From the NCBI GenBank assembly GCA_036488085.1, contig DASXHZ010000046.1, positions 62,001-126,000 of the forward strand: a stretch of DNA of 64,000 nt, in the 5' to 3' direction. Under the pieces are notes generated by a model. It did no database searches. It was not told the DNA's origin and saw only the letters and a list, made by a program, of their open reading frames with translations. Position numbers and translations under genes: made by a program. Below are positions 25,920 to 34,895 of this stretch, one piece after another. The stretch's first letter is position 1, and each line of letters opens with the position of its first letter. The stretch comes from DASXHZ01 sp036488085 (lineage in GTDB: Bacteria; Acidobacteriota; Thermoanaerobaculia; Gp7-AA8).

Positions 25920-27496
25920 TTCACCGTCCGCAGCACATTGAACTTCATCAGCTCCTGGAACGTGATGGTCGAGTCGAGATCTTCTCGCGCCAGCCGCAGC
26001 GACTGGTGCATCCCTTCCAGGACCATCTCCATCCAGAAGGCGTGTTCGTACTCGCTCGACGACTGGACGTACTTTTGTGCAGTGTCGGCCAGCTTCGGAA
26101 CGCGCTTCAGCTCCGCGAAATACTCTTTGAACGGCTGCTCGTCGGAGAGCGTGATCTTGTTCCCGTCAACAAACCACGCCAGGATCAGGTCGTAGTTCGG
26201 GTCCGATTTCGGCTCGTTCTTCGGTTCCTCGACAGGAGGCGCTTTCCGCTTCTGCTGGCGGCGGCCCGAGAACATGTCGTCCAGCTCCTCGCCGTCGACG
26301 TCATGACGCTGCTGCCGCTCCCGCGCCGAGGACTGTCCGGCACGCGCGATCGGCGGGAACTTCGACTCGAACAGCTTCGCGACCGCCTGTCCGATCAGCT
26401 TCCGCGCGACGACCTCCGCCCCCTGCTGCTCGCCCTCGTAGACCATCTCGACCTTACCGGTGATCGCAGGCAGGAGCATCGCGAGGTCCGACAGCCGCGG
26501 AAAGACGTGCTTGTCGCCGGTCATCGCGGCGCGCCGCTCCAGGTTCGACTGGAGCAACTCCATCGCCGCGATCGTCAGCCGCGCCGAGACGCCCGACGAC
26601 TGGTCGACCAGCTCCGACTCGCGCGCCACGAAGGCGATGCTCTCGACGAGGTCGCGGACGTACGCCGGAATCTCGACCTCCGCCGCCTGCCCGCGATCGG
26701 TCCACGCTTCCTGCTCCGTGATGAGCCGCGCGGTCTCCACACTCTGCGGATAGTGCGTGAGGATCTGCGAGTCGATGCGGTCCTTGAGCGGCGTGATGAT
26801 GTTGCCGCGGCTCGTGTAGTCCTCCGGATTCGCGCTGAAAACCAGCACGACGTCCATCGGGATGCGGATCGGAAAACCTCGGATCTGCAGGTCGCGCTCC
26901 TCGAGGATGTTCAGCAGCGCCACCTGAATTCGCGGCGCGAGGTCCGGCAGCTCGTTGATGGCGAAGATGCCGCGGTTCGTGCGCGGGATGATGCCGTAGT
27001 GGATGACCTCTTCGTCCGCGTACGTAAGCCGCTGATTCGCCGCCTTGATCGGGTCGATGTCGCCGACCAGATCGGCGACCGTGACGTCCGGCGTCGCGAG
27101 CTTCTCGCGGTAGCGCTCTCCGCGCGTCAGCCAGGCGATCGGCAGCTCGTCGCCCTTTTCGATCGCGAGCCGGCGGCATCGCTTGCACGTCGGCTCGTAT
27201 GGCGTGTCGTTGATCTCGCATCCGGCGATGACCGGCACGTGCTCGTCGAGCAGCGAGGTCAGCGATCGCAGGATGCGCGTCTTCGCCTGGCCGCGGAGGC
27301 CGAGGAGGATGATGTCGTGCTTCGAGAGCACGGCATTGTGGATGGCGGGGATGACCGTGCGGTCGTACCCGTGAATGCCGGGGAACGTGTTCTCCCCCTT
27401 CGCGATCTTCGCGAGGAGGTTCTCCCGCATCTCGTCTTTGACGGAGCGGACTTTGTAGCCTGAAGCGCGAAGTTCGCCGAGGGTATGGACATTCAT
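25916..27496 (-). CDS. AAA+ ATPase of the MoxR/magnesium-chelatase (ChlI-like) group
   Basis: The 526-residue ATPase has a Walker A variant GLRGQAKTR (residues 66-74, Ala where Gly is usual), a Walker B variant FAINELPDL (N-E in place of D-E), sensor I FSANPEDYTS and an arginine-bearing PLKDRIDSQILTHYP. An insert after Walker A holds a cysteine cluster (Cys93, Cys104, Cys107) that could bind a metal. The C-terminal ~130 residues are helical and charged. This domain order matches COG1239-like ATPases paired with VWA proteins. It probably forms a hexamer working with the VWA protein two genes downstream. It overlaps both pth and the RHH/TPR gene by 4 bp. Confidence 0.88.
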   Translation of the reverse strand: MNVHTLGELRASGYKVRSVKDEMRENLLAKIAKGENTFPGIHGYDRTVIPAIHNAVLSKHDIILLGLRGQAKTRILRSLTSLLDEHVPVIAGCEINDTPYEPTCKRCRRLAIEKGDELPIAWLTRGERYREKLATPDVTVADLVGDIDPIKAANQRLTYADEEVIHYGIIPRTNRGIFAINELPDLAPRIQVALLNILEERDLQIRGFPIRIPMDVVLVFSANPEDYTSRGNIITPLKDRIDSQILTHYPQSVETARLITEQEAWTDRGQAAEVEIPAYVRDLVESIAFVARESELVDQSSGVSARLTIAAMELLQSNLERRAAMTGDKHVFPRLSDLAMLLPAITGKVEMVYEGEQQGAEVVARKLIGQAVAKLFESKFPPIARAGQSSARERQQRHDVDGEELDDMFSGRRQQKRKAPPVEEPKNEPKSDPNYDLILAWFVDGNKITLSDEQPFKEYFAELKRVPKLADTAQKYVQSSSEYEHAFWMEMVLEGMHQSLRLAREDLDSTITFQELMKFNVLRTVK

Positions 27497-28092
27497 GCGG
27501 TTTTTTCTTCCGGTGGTGGCTCTGGGTCGCGGTTGAATTCGTTCATCGCGCGCTTCAAATCGCCGCGGGCGAAGAGGACGAGCGCGTCGACCGCCTTCGC
27601 AACCGTCGCTTCGACGACCGGCATCTCGCCGGCCGCGAACTCGTCGAGGACGTAGTCGCGCAGGCGACCAGCCTCTGCATAATCGGGCCCGCGCACGCCG
27701 AATCGTAAGCGCGCGAATCGTTCGCTCGCAAGCGAGGCGACGACCGACCGCATGCCGTTGTGGGTCCCCGACGAGCCATTCGGCCGGAGCCGCAGCTTCC
27801 CGAGCGGCAGGTCCACCTCGTCGTAAACGATCATCAGATCGTCGGTCGAATCGAGATACGCATTGACCAGCAGCTTCACCGCGTCGCCCGAGAGGTTCAT
27901 GTACGTGAGCGGCTTCGCGACCATCACCGATCCTCCCGCCACCCGCCCCTCGCCCGTCATCGCATTCTTCTCATGCCGCCCGACCTCGATCCGGAACTTC
28001 TTCGCGAACGCATCGACGATCCACCACCCGATGTTGTGCCGCGTCCGCTCATACTCCGCCCCCGGATTCCCGAGGCCGACAATCAGTTTCAT
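27493..28092 (-). CDS. pth: Peptidyl-tRNA hydrolase
   Basis: The 199-residue Pth carries the family signatures: VGLGNPGAEYERTRHNIG with catalytic His19 and Asn10, KPLTYMNLSGDAV, the DEVDLPLGKLRLRPNGSSGTHNG region (read in two parts) with the catalytic Asp, and a C-terminal lid helix. It frees peptides from prematurely released peptidyl-tRNA and is essential in most bacteria. Its stop overlaps the AAA ATPase start by 4 bp, so that gene is expressed with a translation-quality function. The first gene of a six-gene minus-strand cluster that also ends with a translation gene, serS. Confidence 0.96.
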   Translation of the reverse strand: MKLIVGLGNPGAEYERTRHNIGWWIVDAFAKKFRIEVGRHEKNAMTGEGRVAGGSVMVAKPLTYMNLSGDAVKLLVNAYLDSTDDLMIVYDEVDLPLGKLRLRPNGSSGTHNGMRSVVASLASERFARLRFGVRGPDYAEAGRLRDYVLDEFAAGEMPVVEATVAKAVDALVLFARGDLKRAMNEFNRDPEPPPEEKTA

Positions 28093-28284
28093 CGCGGAGC
28101 GAAGGGTACAATCTTTCCGTATGGCCGAGTTGCCGACCGTTGTCGGCTCACACGTTCACAATTACCGGAACGTCAACGCCGACGAGGTCTGGGTGATGGT
28201 CCACGACGGCGCCTCCCCCTCCTCCTTTCCGAATGCCGTACCCTCCTCGGCGAGCTTCCTGCATAATCGCCGTCCATTCGGACC

Positions 28285-29418
28285 ATGGAGCAGCGCCAAC
28301 GGATCGTGCTGATTGACGACAGCGCCAACGATCTCGCCGTTACGCGGCGATTTCTCGAGCGCCATGGGTACGACGTCGCCACGGCGCTCTCCGGTGAAGA
28401 AGGGCTGCAGCTCGTCGCCGCCGCACCGCCGCCGGACGCCATCGTCGTCGACTACCGCATGCCGGTCATGGACGGCTTCGAAGTGGCGCGGCGGATCAAG
28501 AGCGATCCTCACCTCCAGACCATCCCCGTCCTCATGCTCACCGGCGCCGATTCGGCGCAGCGCGTCGTCGAAGGCCTCGCCGCGGGTGCCGACGACTTCG
28601 TCGCCAAAGGCTCCGACTTCGAGATTCTCTTCGCGCGTCTCCGCGCGCTCCTGCGCGTCAAGAACTACCAGGACCAGCTGCGGCGCATCAACCAGCAGAT
28701 CATGCGCGACCTCCAGATCGCGCGCCGCGTGCAGCAGGCGCTCGTCCCGGCCGGCACATTCCGCGGACCGCGCGCCGAAGTGCGGTCCGCCTACATTCCG
28801 AGCGAGGCGCTCTCCGGCGACTTCTACGACTACTTCATGCAGGACGACCTGCTCTACCTCTTCGTCGCCGACGTCTCGGGCCACGGACTGCCGGCCGCGA
28901 TCCTCGTCTCGCTGCTGAAGAGCTACATCCATCTCGAAGCGCACCCAACGTCGTCGCTCGCCGAGGTGATGACGCGTCTCAACGACTTTCTGTTCACCGT
29001 CAGCCTGCCGACCCAGTACGCGACCGCGCAGCTCTTCCGGGTCGACGCGAGCGGTAACGTCGTCTTCGCGAATGCGGCGCACCCGCCGTTCCTTCTCTAC
29101 CGGCGCTCGTGCGGCAAGACTTCGCTCATCGAGGAGCCTTCCAACCTCCTCGGCGCCATGCCTTCGATGCCGTACGAAGAGCGGAGGCTGAGCGTTTCCG
29201 CTGGCGACACGCTCTTCGTCTACACCGATGGCCTCACCGACCGGCGCAACTCAGCGGGAGACTTCTACGCGATCGAGCGGATTGCCGGCCTTCTGGAAGA
29301 CTCACGCGACGCCGCGGTCGACACGATCTACGACCGCATCTACGCCGACATCTCCGGCTTCGACGCCACCGACGATTACAAAGACGACATCGCCTTCGTG
29401 ATCACGCAATTCCATTAA
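28285..29418 (+). CDS. Response regulator with PP2C-type (RsbU/SpoIIE) phosphatase output
   Basis: The 377-residue protein starts with a receiver domain (acidic pair DD at 11-12, phosphoacceptor D56 in VVDYRMP, Thr in MLTGAD, Lys in VAKGSD). A coiled-coil linker follows (~128-165, LRRINQQIMRDLQIARRVQQ). A PPM/SpoIIE-like Ser/Thr phosphatase domain comes last, with metal-binding motifs SGDFYDYF, FVADVSGHG and VYTDGLTDRRN. Such proteins dephosphorylate anti-anti-sigma proteins or other phosphoproteins when the receiver is phosphorylated. No kinase or STAS protein is adjacent. Its stop overlaps that of the convergent TPR gene through a shared TTAA. Confidence 0.93.
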   Translation: MEQRQRIVLIDDSANDLAVTRRFLERHGYDVATALSGEEGLQLVAAAPPPDAIVVDYRMPVMDGFEVARRIKSDPHLQTIPVLMLTGADSAQRVVEGLAAGADDFVAKGSDFEILFARLRALLRVKNYQDQLRRINQQIMRDLQIARRVQQALVPAGTFRGPRAEVRSAYIPSEALSGDFYDYFMQDDLLYLFVADVSGHGLPAAILVSLLKSYIHLEAHPTSSLAEVMTRLNDFLFTVSLPTQYATAQLFRVDASGNVVFANAAHPPFLLYRRSCGKTSLIEEPSNLLGAMPSMPYEERRLSVSAGDTLFVYTDGLTDRRNSAGDFYAIERIAGLLEDSRDAAVDTIYDRIYADISGFDATDDYKDDIAFVITQFH

Positions 29419-30512
29419 GAGACTTTCCGCAGCATCTCCACGGCCTGCGGCTTCTTCTCGTAGTGCACCTCGGACGCGGCGATCTTCTCGAGGTACCCGC
29501 GCGCCTGCGCCGGATCGTTGCGCTTGATGTGCGAGCGCGCGATCCAGAACCAGGTGTCGACGACGTACTCGTTCTCGTTGAGACGATGCATCTGCACCGC
29601 CTTCTCGAGCGTCTCCGCCGCCTCGTCCCACTGGCCTTGCGCGTATGCAATGCGCCCGAGGTGCGAGAGCGCGTCGAAGTGGTCGTACGAATTGCGGTCG
29701 ACGTTTTCGAGGACCGTGCGGTACCGCGCCGCGGCACGCGCGTAGTCACGGCGATCGAAATAGATCGCGCCGCAGAACAAGAGCGCGTTCCGGAAAAAGT
29801 ACGAGTTGAAGAACGGCTGATTCGGATCGAAGAGAGCCAGCGCCTCCTCGAAGAGATGCAGCGCGTCGTCGTAATCCTGCAGCGCGTAGGCATTCAGCGC
29901 CTTGAGCGCGAGCGCCTGTGCCGTCACGTTCGGCGCCTGCGTGTACCGCATTGACTGGTCGTGAAGGTCCTTCGCGCGCGCGTAGTCGTGCTCCTCGTGT
30001 GAGAGGTGCCCGAGGATCACGAACGACTTGTACTTGATGTCGTTCGCCTCGTCGCTCTCCTCCGACTCGCATGCGGCAGTGAAGTAGTCGCGGGCGTGCG
30101 CGGCGTCGCCGGCATACAGCGCCGCGACCGCGCGGTAGTACGTCGCTTCGAGCGACGTGAGCACCGAACTGTGCTGCGCCGTGAGCGAGTCGATGAACTG
30201 AGCCACCAGTTGCGCGAGCTGGCGATTGTCTGCGGTCGCGTTCACCGTGAAGTTATGCAGATAGACGAGCCGGTTTTCGAGGATGCGCATCAGCTCCAGC
30301 ATCATCGTGATGCGCTGCTGGTCGTCAGTCTGGTCAGGGGCGGCCTCCCGGAACAGCACGCCGATCTGTCGTTGCAGTTGGGCGTACTGCCGGTCGTACT
30401 GCTCCGCGGCCTCATCCGACAGCTCGCCCGGCTCCCGCTGGAGCTTCGTTTCGAGCGAGACACGTTCGTTGACGAGATCGTGAAGACGAGTCGTGAGATC
30501 AGCCATGTTCAT
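29415..30512 (-). CDS. TPR-repeat protein following RNase R
   Basis: A soluble 365-residue helical protein. Residues 1-60 look coiled-coil (VSLETKLQREPGELSDEAAE onward), and ~120-360 hold five to six tetratricopeptide-type repeats (for example ALNAYALQDYDDALHLFEEA, then YDHFDALSHLGRIAYAQGQW). TPR proteins are scaffolds, so no specific role can be read. The 4-bp overlap with the RNase R gene upstream makes joint translation likely, suggesting a helper for RNA turnover or simply a shared transcript. I do not recognise a named family. Confidence 0.78.
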   Translation of the reverse strand: MNMADLTTRLHDLVNERVSLETKLQREPGELSDEAAEQYDRQYAQLQRQIGVLFREAAPDQTDDQQRITMMLELMRILENRLVYLHNFTVNATADNRQLAQLVAQFIDSLTAQHSSVLTSLEATYYRAVAALYAGDAAHARDYFTAACESEESDEANDIKYKSFVILGHLSHEEHDYARAKDLHDQSMRYTQAPNVTAQALALKALNAYALQDYDDALHLFEEALALFDPNQPFFNSYFFRNALLFCGAIYFDRRDYARAAARYRTVLENVDRNSYDHFDALSHLGRIAYAQGQWDEAAETLEKAVQMHRLNENEYVVDTWFWIARSHIKRNDPAQARGYLEKIAASEVHYEKKPQAVEMLRKVS

Positions 30513-32692
30513 CGCTCGCGGCGTGCAATCGGAGAGCCAGCAACCTCGAGCAGCCGGAACTCGATTTGGCGCCGATCTTCATCGATCGACTCGACTTGGA
30601 TCGTCACGTGGTCGCCGAGCCGCAGCTCCCGGGCGCTCGATTCGCCGCGCAGCCGGTGCTCGTGTTCCGCGAACCGCCAGAAGTCGCCGCCGATCGTCGC
30701 GACCGGCACCAGTCCCTGCACGAAAATCGCGTCGAGCTCGACGAACAACCCGAACGGCGCGACGCCGGTGACGATCCCACTGAACTTCTCGCCGACCTTG
30801 TCGCGCATGAAGATGACCTTCTTCCATTCGAGCACCTCGCGCGACGCCTCCTCGGCGCGCCGCTCCCGTTCGCTCGACTGCGCGGCGTACAGCGGATGCA
30901 TCCCCTCCATCTTCGCGCGCCGGTCGCCGATCAGCGGGCCTCCCGCGATGAGCTCCGCCAGCCGGCGATGCACGATCAGGTCGGGATAGCGCCGGATAGG
31001 CGACGTGAAGTGGCAGTAATTGTCGATCGCCAACGCGAAGTGCCCGAGCGACTCAGCGGAGTAGGACGCGCGCTTCATCGACCGGAGGATGATGTTCGTC
31101 AGGAAGCGCTCCTCGGGAGTGCCGGTCACCGCTTTCAACACGCGCTGCAGCTCCGCCGGCCGGATGTCCTCCACGTCGCCGCGCAAGGTCAGCTTGAACT
31201 CGTCGAGAATCTCGCGCAGGTCCTGCAGCTTCTGCGGGTCCGGCTGCTGGTGTACCCGGAACAGGCCGGGCTGATTCGCGAAGACCAGCTCGCTCGCGAC
31301 GACTTCATTCGCGGCGAGCATGAACTCCTCGATGATGCGATGCGCCACGTTCCGCTCGGTCGGACGAATCGCCTCGATGTCGCCACTCGCGCCGAGCATG
31401 ACCTCGGCTTCCGGCAAATCGAAGTCGATCGAGCCGCGCTGCTCGCGCCGCACCCGCAGAACGTCGTAGAGCTCCAGCATCCGCCGGAACTCCGGCATCA
31501 GGTAGTCGTACCGCTCGCGCAACTCGGGTGTCGGCTCTGTGAGGAGGGCGTGCACGTTCGTGTACGTCATCCGCTCCTTCGTCCGGATCACGGACTTGAA
31601 AATGCGGTGATCGACGAAGCGGCCGCGCGAGTCGATCTCGATCTCGCACGAGAACGTCAGCCGGTCGACCCGCGGATTCAGCGAGCAGATCCCGTTCGAC
31701 AGCCGCTCGGGAAGCATCGGCACGGCGCGCCCTGGGAAGTAGACCGACGTCCCGCGCTCGAACGCCTCGCGATCGAGCGCACTGTTCTCGGTGACGTAGT
31801 GCGCAACGTCGGCGATGTGCACGCCGAGAAGGAAGTTGCCGTTCGGCAACCGCGCCACCTCCACCGCGTCGTCGAAATCCTTCGCCGTTTCGCCGTCGAT
31901 CGTGACGATGGTGTGCTCGCGGTAGTCGGCGCGGTTCGCGATCGCTTCGGCCGGCACCTCGGTCGGTATCGACTCCGCCTGCGCGATGACCTCATCCGGA
32001 AACATGTGCGGGATGTGGAACTTCCGGATGACGACTTCGATGTCGACCCCCGGCTCGCCGATGAAGCCGAGCGTCTCGACGATCCGCCCGGTCGCGTAGC
32101 TGCGCGAGCGGTCGGGGTAGCGGTCGATCTCGACGTTCACCATCTCGCCGTCGCGGGCGTTCCTGGTCGCCCCTTCTTCAATGATCACATCGGTGTCGAT
32201 GCGAAAGTCGAACGGAACGACGTACGGCTCGGCCGCGTCGCCGTGGAAGCGGCCGACCATGTGGCGGTGCGCGCGCTTGAGGATGCGAATGACTTCGCCC
32301 TGCATCAGGTCGCGGCCGTGAAGCTTCTTGAATTTCGGGTTGCGCTTGTCGGCGCGGACGATGACGACGTCGCCGTTCATCGCCCCCTTCATCTGCTTGC
32401 GGTCGATGTAGATGTCCGGGTCCTTGGCACCACCAAAGACCGTTCCGTAGCCGTCGGGATGCACCTTCACCGCGCCGGCGTGATACGGCGTGAACTCGAG
32501 CAGCGAGTAACGCTTGCCGCGCACCGGCACGAGGACACCGTCGCGCTCGAGCTCCTCGACGATGATGCCGACCTCGTCGCGCGTCACGTCCGGATCGTGC
32601 AGCCGCTCGTGGATGTCGGCGACCGAGAGCAGGCGATTGCCGCGCTCGCGAAGAAGAGTGACGATGTCGTTTTCGAGTTCTGTGTCGCGCAT
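30509..32692 (-). CDS. rnr: Ribonuclease R
   Basis: The 727-residue exoribonuclease has the RNase II/R domain order. There is an N-terminal winged-helix region (1-65), two cold-shock/OB domains (~70-245), an RNB catalytic domain (~255-580) and a C-terminal S1 domain (~640-715: VGEKFSGIVTGVAPFGLFVEL). Catalytic aspartates are visible in TIDGETAKDFDDAVEV (D266, D272, D274, D275). RNase R degrades structured RNA 3' to 5' and takes part in rRNA quality control and trans-translation. The Lys-rich C-terminal tail of the E. coli enzyme is absent. It follows the Fis-like gene by 15 bp and overlaps the TPR gene by 4 bp. Confidence 0.96.
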   Translation of the reverse strand: MRDTELENDIVTLLRERGNRLLSVADIHERLHDPDVTRDEVGIIVEELERDGVLVPVRGKRYSLLEFTPYHAGAVKVHPDGYGTVFGGAKDPDIYIDRKQMKGAMNGDVVIVRADKRNPKFKKLHGRDLMQGEVIRILKRAHRHMVGRFHGDAAEPYVVPFDFRIDTDVIIEEGATRNARDGEMVNVEIDRYPDRSRSYATGRIVETLGFIGEPGVDIEVVIRKFHIPHMFPDEVIAQAESIPTEVPAEAIANRADYREHTIVTIDGETAKDFDDAVEVARLPNGNFLLGVHIADVAHYVTENSALDREAFERGTSVYFPGRAVPMLPERLSNGICSLNPRVDRLTFSCEIEIDSRGRFVDHRIFKSVIRTKERMTYTNVHALLTEPTPELRERYDYLMPEFRRMLELYDVLRVRREQRGSIDFDLPEAEVMLGASGDIEAIRPTERNVAHRIIEEFMLAANEVVASELVFANQPGLFRVHQQPDPQKLQDLREILDEFKLTLRGDVEDIRPAELQRVLKAVTGTPEERFLTNIILRSMKRASYSAESLGHFALAIDNYCHFTSPIRRYPDLIVHRRLAELIAGGPLIGDRRAKMEGMHPLYAAQSSERERRAEEASREVLEWKKVIFMRDKVGEKFSGIVTGVAPFGLFVELDAIFVQGLVPVATIGGDFWRFAEHEHRLRGESSARELRLGDHVTIQVESIDEDRRQIEFRLLEVAGSPIARRER

Positions 32693-32707
32693 GTAGCGCG
32701 GGCTACA

Positions 32708-33007
32708 CTATCGCGTATTGCGCGTGCGCGGAGTGACCGGAGCGGCGACGCGCTTGTGCGAGACGCGGCGCGTCGGACGGATGGAGTCGGCGAAGCCGTT
32801 GAGCATCGTCTGGCTGCGGAGCTTGTTGTGGAGCGTGTTGCGATGCACGCCGAGCTTCTTCGAAGCCTGTGTCACGTTGCCGCGCGATGCGGTCATCGCG
32901 GCCACGATGTACTTACCTTCGAATGCCTCGACTGCCTGCTCGAGCGTGATGCCGTTACCGATCAATTCACGGATGATCGCGTTCAAACGGTCGTCGATAC
33001 TTACCAT
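32708..33007 (-). CDS. Fis-type helix-turn-helix DNA-binding protein, 99 aa
   Basis: From the ATG at 33007 the product has 99 residues. Residues ~5-40 form a short N-terminal helical region. Residues ~25-65 carry the Fis/NtrC C-terminal motif: LEQAVEAFEGKYIVAAMTAS, then GNVTQASKKLGVHRNTLHNKL, the same HTH found in enhancer-binding proteins. The tail is basic (RRVSHKRVAAPVTPRTRNTR) and may add DNA contacts. There is no AAA or receiver domain, so it is a stand-alone nucleoid or regulatory protein. It lies 15 bp before RNase R and 38 bp after the YfhO gene, a position that could let it regulate its own operon. Confidence 0.85.
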   Translation of the reverse strand: MVSIDDRLNAIIRELIGNGITLEQAVEAFEGKYIVAAMTASRGNVTQASKKLGVHRNTLHNKLRSQTMLNGFADSIRPTRRVSHKRVAAPVTPRTRNTR

Positions 33008-33044
33008 CGATTTTGAACCTCGCGTTGCGGTGAAGGCGGCGATT

Positions 33045-34895
33045 CTACACCGCGCTTCGTTCACCGTTGCCAACACTTTTTAGAGTGTCGCGAAAAAAAT
33101 TTTCGTGCGCTCGATGCTTGACAAATCGAGTTGAGATGACCAATGCGACGAACGTGAAAAATGTCACAACTGCGCCGAGCACGATCGATCGCGGACGATA
33201 CGTCCAGACGATTTCGTGCTTGCCGGCGGCGACGGAAACAGCGCGAAACGCGCCGAACGCGACCAGCTTCGGCGCCTCGGCACCATCGATCGCAACGCGC
33301 CATCCCGGTGCATCGTTCTGCGTCAGAACGAGCGTTCCGCCGCCGGCAGTGTCGACGCGCACGCGTGCGTGTGATGCGCCGAGGCTCAACGAGCCGGCGG
33401 GCACGAACCGATTCGCCTTCGTCACCACGTACGCCATCGGCAACGCGGCGGCGAAACGGTAGACGCTCACCCCTTGAGCGCCCGCGACGCGCGCCAGCGG
33501 CGGCCCGAGCGGCGACGCCGAGACGACCCATTCCACCGCCATCACGCGTAACGCGGCGAACTGTCTGAGCGCGCTGTAGTACAGCTCCAGGTATCGCTGC
33601 GACGTGACCGGGGCCGCCGTCAGCGCGGCAAAGCGATGGTCGTAGAGATTGAGATATCCCGACATCCACGCGCCGCGGCTGCCGCCGTGCAGCGCCACGT
33701 CGGTATAGTCCTGCAACACCTTCCGATCGCGGCCGATCGACGCATCGTACGGAATCCGCTTCGTCGTGAAAGGCGCCGTGATGCGAACCTGCTTCGTCGC
33801 CACGAGAAGATCGATCGCGACCGCCACGACCAGCACCGCATCGACGATGACGCTGCGTCGCCGGATCGCATCCCAGCCGGAGACCGCCAGCGCCGCTATC
33901 GCGAACGCTGCGAACGGCACGACGCGCGATGGATAGCGGAAGACCGTCAGCGGCAGATTCGTGAGCCACTGCGGTCCGCTCGCGATCGCCGCAACGACCG
34001 CGAGCGCGAAGACAGACGCGCCGAGGCGCGTCCATGCGCGGCGCATCCCAAGTGCGACGACGCCCGCGATTGCGAGTGCCGCGATGAACGCACTCGCGTA
34101 CAGCACGAAGATGAAGTGCTGTGTCGTGTGGAAACGGGCGAGCCGAGGGGGGATCGCGACGAGCAGCCAGTCGTGCAGCGGCATCGAGCCGCGTAGAACG
34201 TCGTTCGGATCGAACCCCGCCACACGATTGCTCCCGCTGAGCATCTCGAGAAATGGAAAGAGCTGCACCGCCGCCAACCCGATCGCTCCGAGGCCCGCCA
34301 ACAAAATGGTGCGCATGTCGCGATTCACGACGACGAAACAAACCGCCGCGATCGCCGCCAAGAACGGCTCCCCGGCCAAGAACGACATCGCCAGCACCAC
34401 CGCTCCGGCAACCGGCAATCGGCTACTGGCAACCAACAAGACCCACGGCAGCCACGCAAACGTCGCGAAGTTGTTCTGGACGTCGAGCAGCGAAAGCACC
34501 GGCCCGCTGAGCATCAGCGCGACAGCGCCGAGGAGCGAGGCGGCGGGCGAAGCGCGTCGCGCGAACCATAGATATGCGCCGAAGCCGAGCAGCAGCGCGT
34601 GGAAGAGCAGAAACGCGACGTACGCCGTCGAGAACGGCAGCACCAGGAACAGCCAGGCCGGCGGATAGAAGACCGCGGTCTGCGGATTCGCGAGCCATGG
34701 CTCGCCCGAGGCGTTGTAGGGATTCCAGAGCGGCAGACTGCCTTCGCGCAACTGCTCGGTCGTGAACCACCGCAACGGCTGGAAGTAGTCGAGGTGATCA
34801 CGGAACGTGAAGACCTCGTTGCGCGCCAGCGCCGGACCGAAGACGGCGAGCGCCGCGACGACGATCGTGGCGGCCGCGAGTCCGTGCCGCCTCAT
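33045..34895 (-). CDS. YfhO-like polytopic membrane protein
   Basis: The 616-residue protein has about eleven to thirteen hydrophobic segments up to residue ~420, a periplasmic mixed domain, and a final membrane helix near 580. Features of the YfhO family are visible: RDHLDYFQPLRWF and PLWNPYNASGEPWLANPQTA near the N-terminus, FRYPSRVVPFAAFA, and a C-terminal NDAPGWRVAIDG that is very typical. In Gram-positive bacteria YfhO glycosylates lipoteichoic acid; elsewhere the role is unknown. Its ATG overlaps the stop of the M20 peptidase gene upstream (ATGA). Confidence 0.88.
   Translation of the reverse strand: MRRHGLAAATIVVAALAVFGPALARNEVFTFRDHLDYFQPLRWFTTEQLREGSLPLWNPYNASGEPWLANPQTAVFYPPAWLFLVLPFSTAYVAFLLFHALLLGFGAYLWFARRASPAASLLGAVALMLSGPVLSLLDVQNNFATFAWLPWVLLVASSRLPVAGAVVLAMSFLAGEPFLAAIAAVCFVVVNRDMRTILLAGLGAIGLAAVQLFPFLEMLSGSNRVAGFDPNDVLRGSMPLHDWLLVAIPPRLARFHTTQHFIFVLYASAFIAALAIAGVVALGMRRAWTRLGASVFALAVVAAIASGPQWLTNLPLTVFRYPSRVVPFAAFAIAALAVSGWDAIRRRSVIVDAVLVVAVAIDLLVATKQVRITAPFTTKRIPYDASIGRDRKVLQDYTDVALHGGSRGAWMSGYLNLYDHRFAALTAAPVTSQRYLELYYSALRQFAALRVMAVEWVVSASPLGPPLARVAGAQGVSVYRFAAALPMAYVVTKANRFVPAGSLSLGASHARVRVDTAGGGTLVLTQNDAPGWRVAIDGAEAPKLVAFGAFRAVSVAAGKHEIVWTYRPRSIVLGAVVTFFTFVALVISTRFVKHRAHENFFRDTLKSVGNGERSAV

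Noticed and set aside
28121..28312. Small plus-strand ORF upstream of the response regulator
   Set aside because: It has no ribosome-binding site, reads past the regulator's start in another frame, and has no recognisable domain; better seen as promoter/leader sequence.
30566..33016. Long plus-strand open frame antisense to RNase R and the Fis-like gene
   Set aside because: The frame is open because of high GC3 in the minus-strand genes; its translation is Arg/Asp/Val-rich without domain pattern, while RNase R on the other strand shows full motifs.
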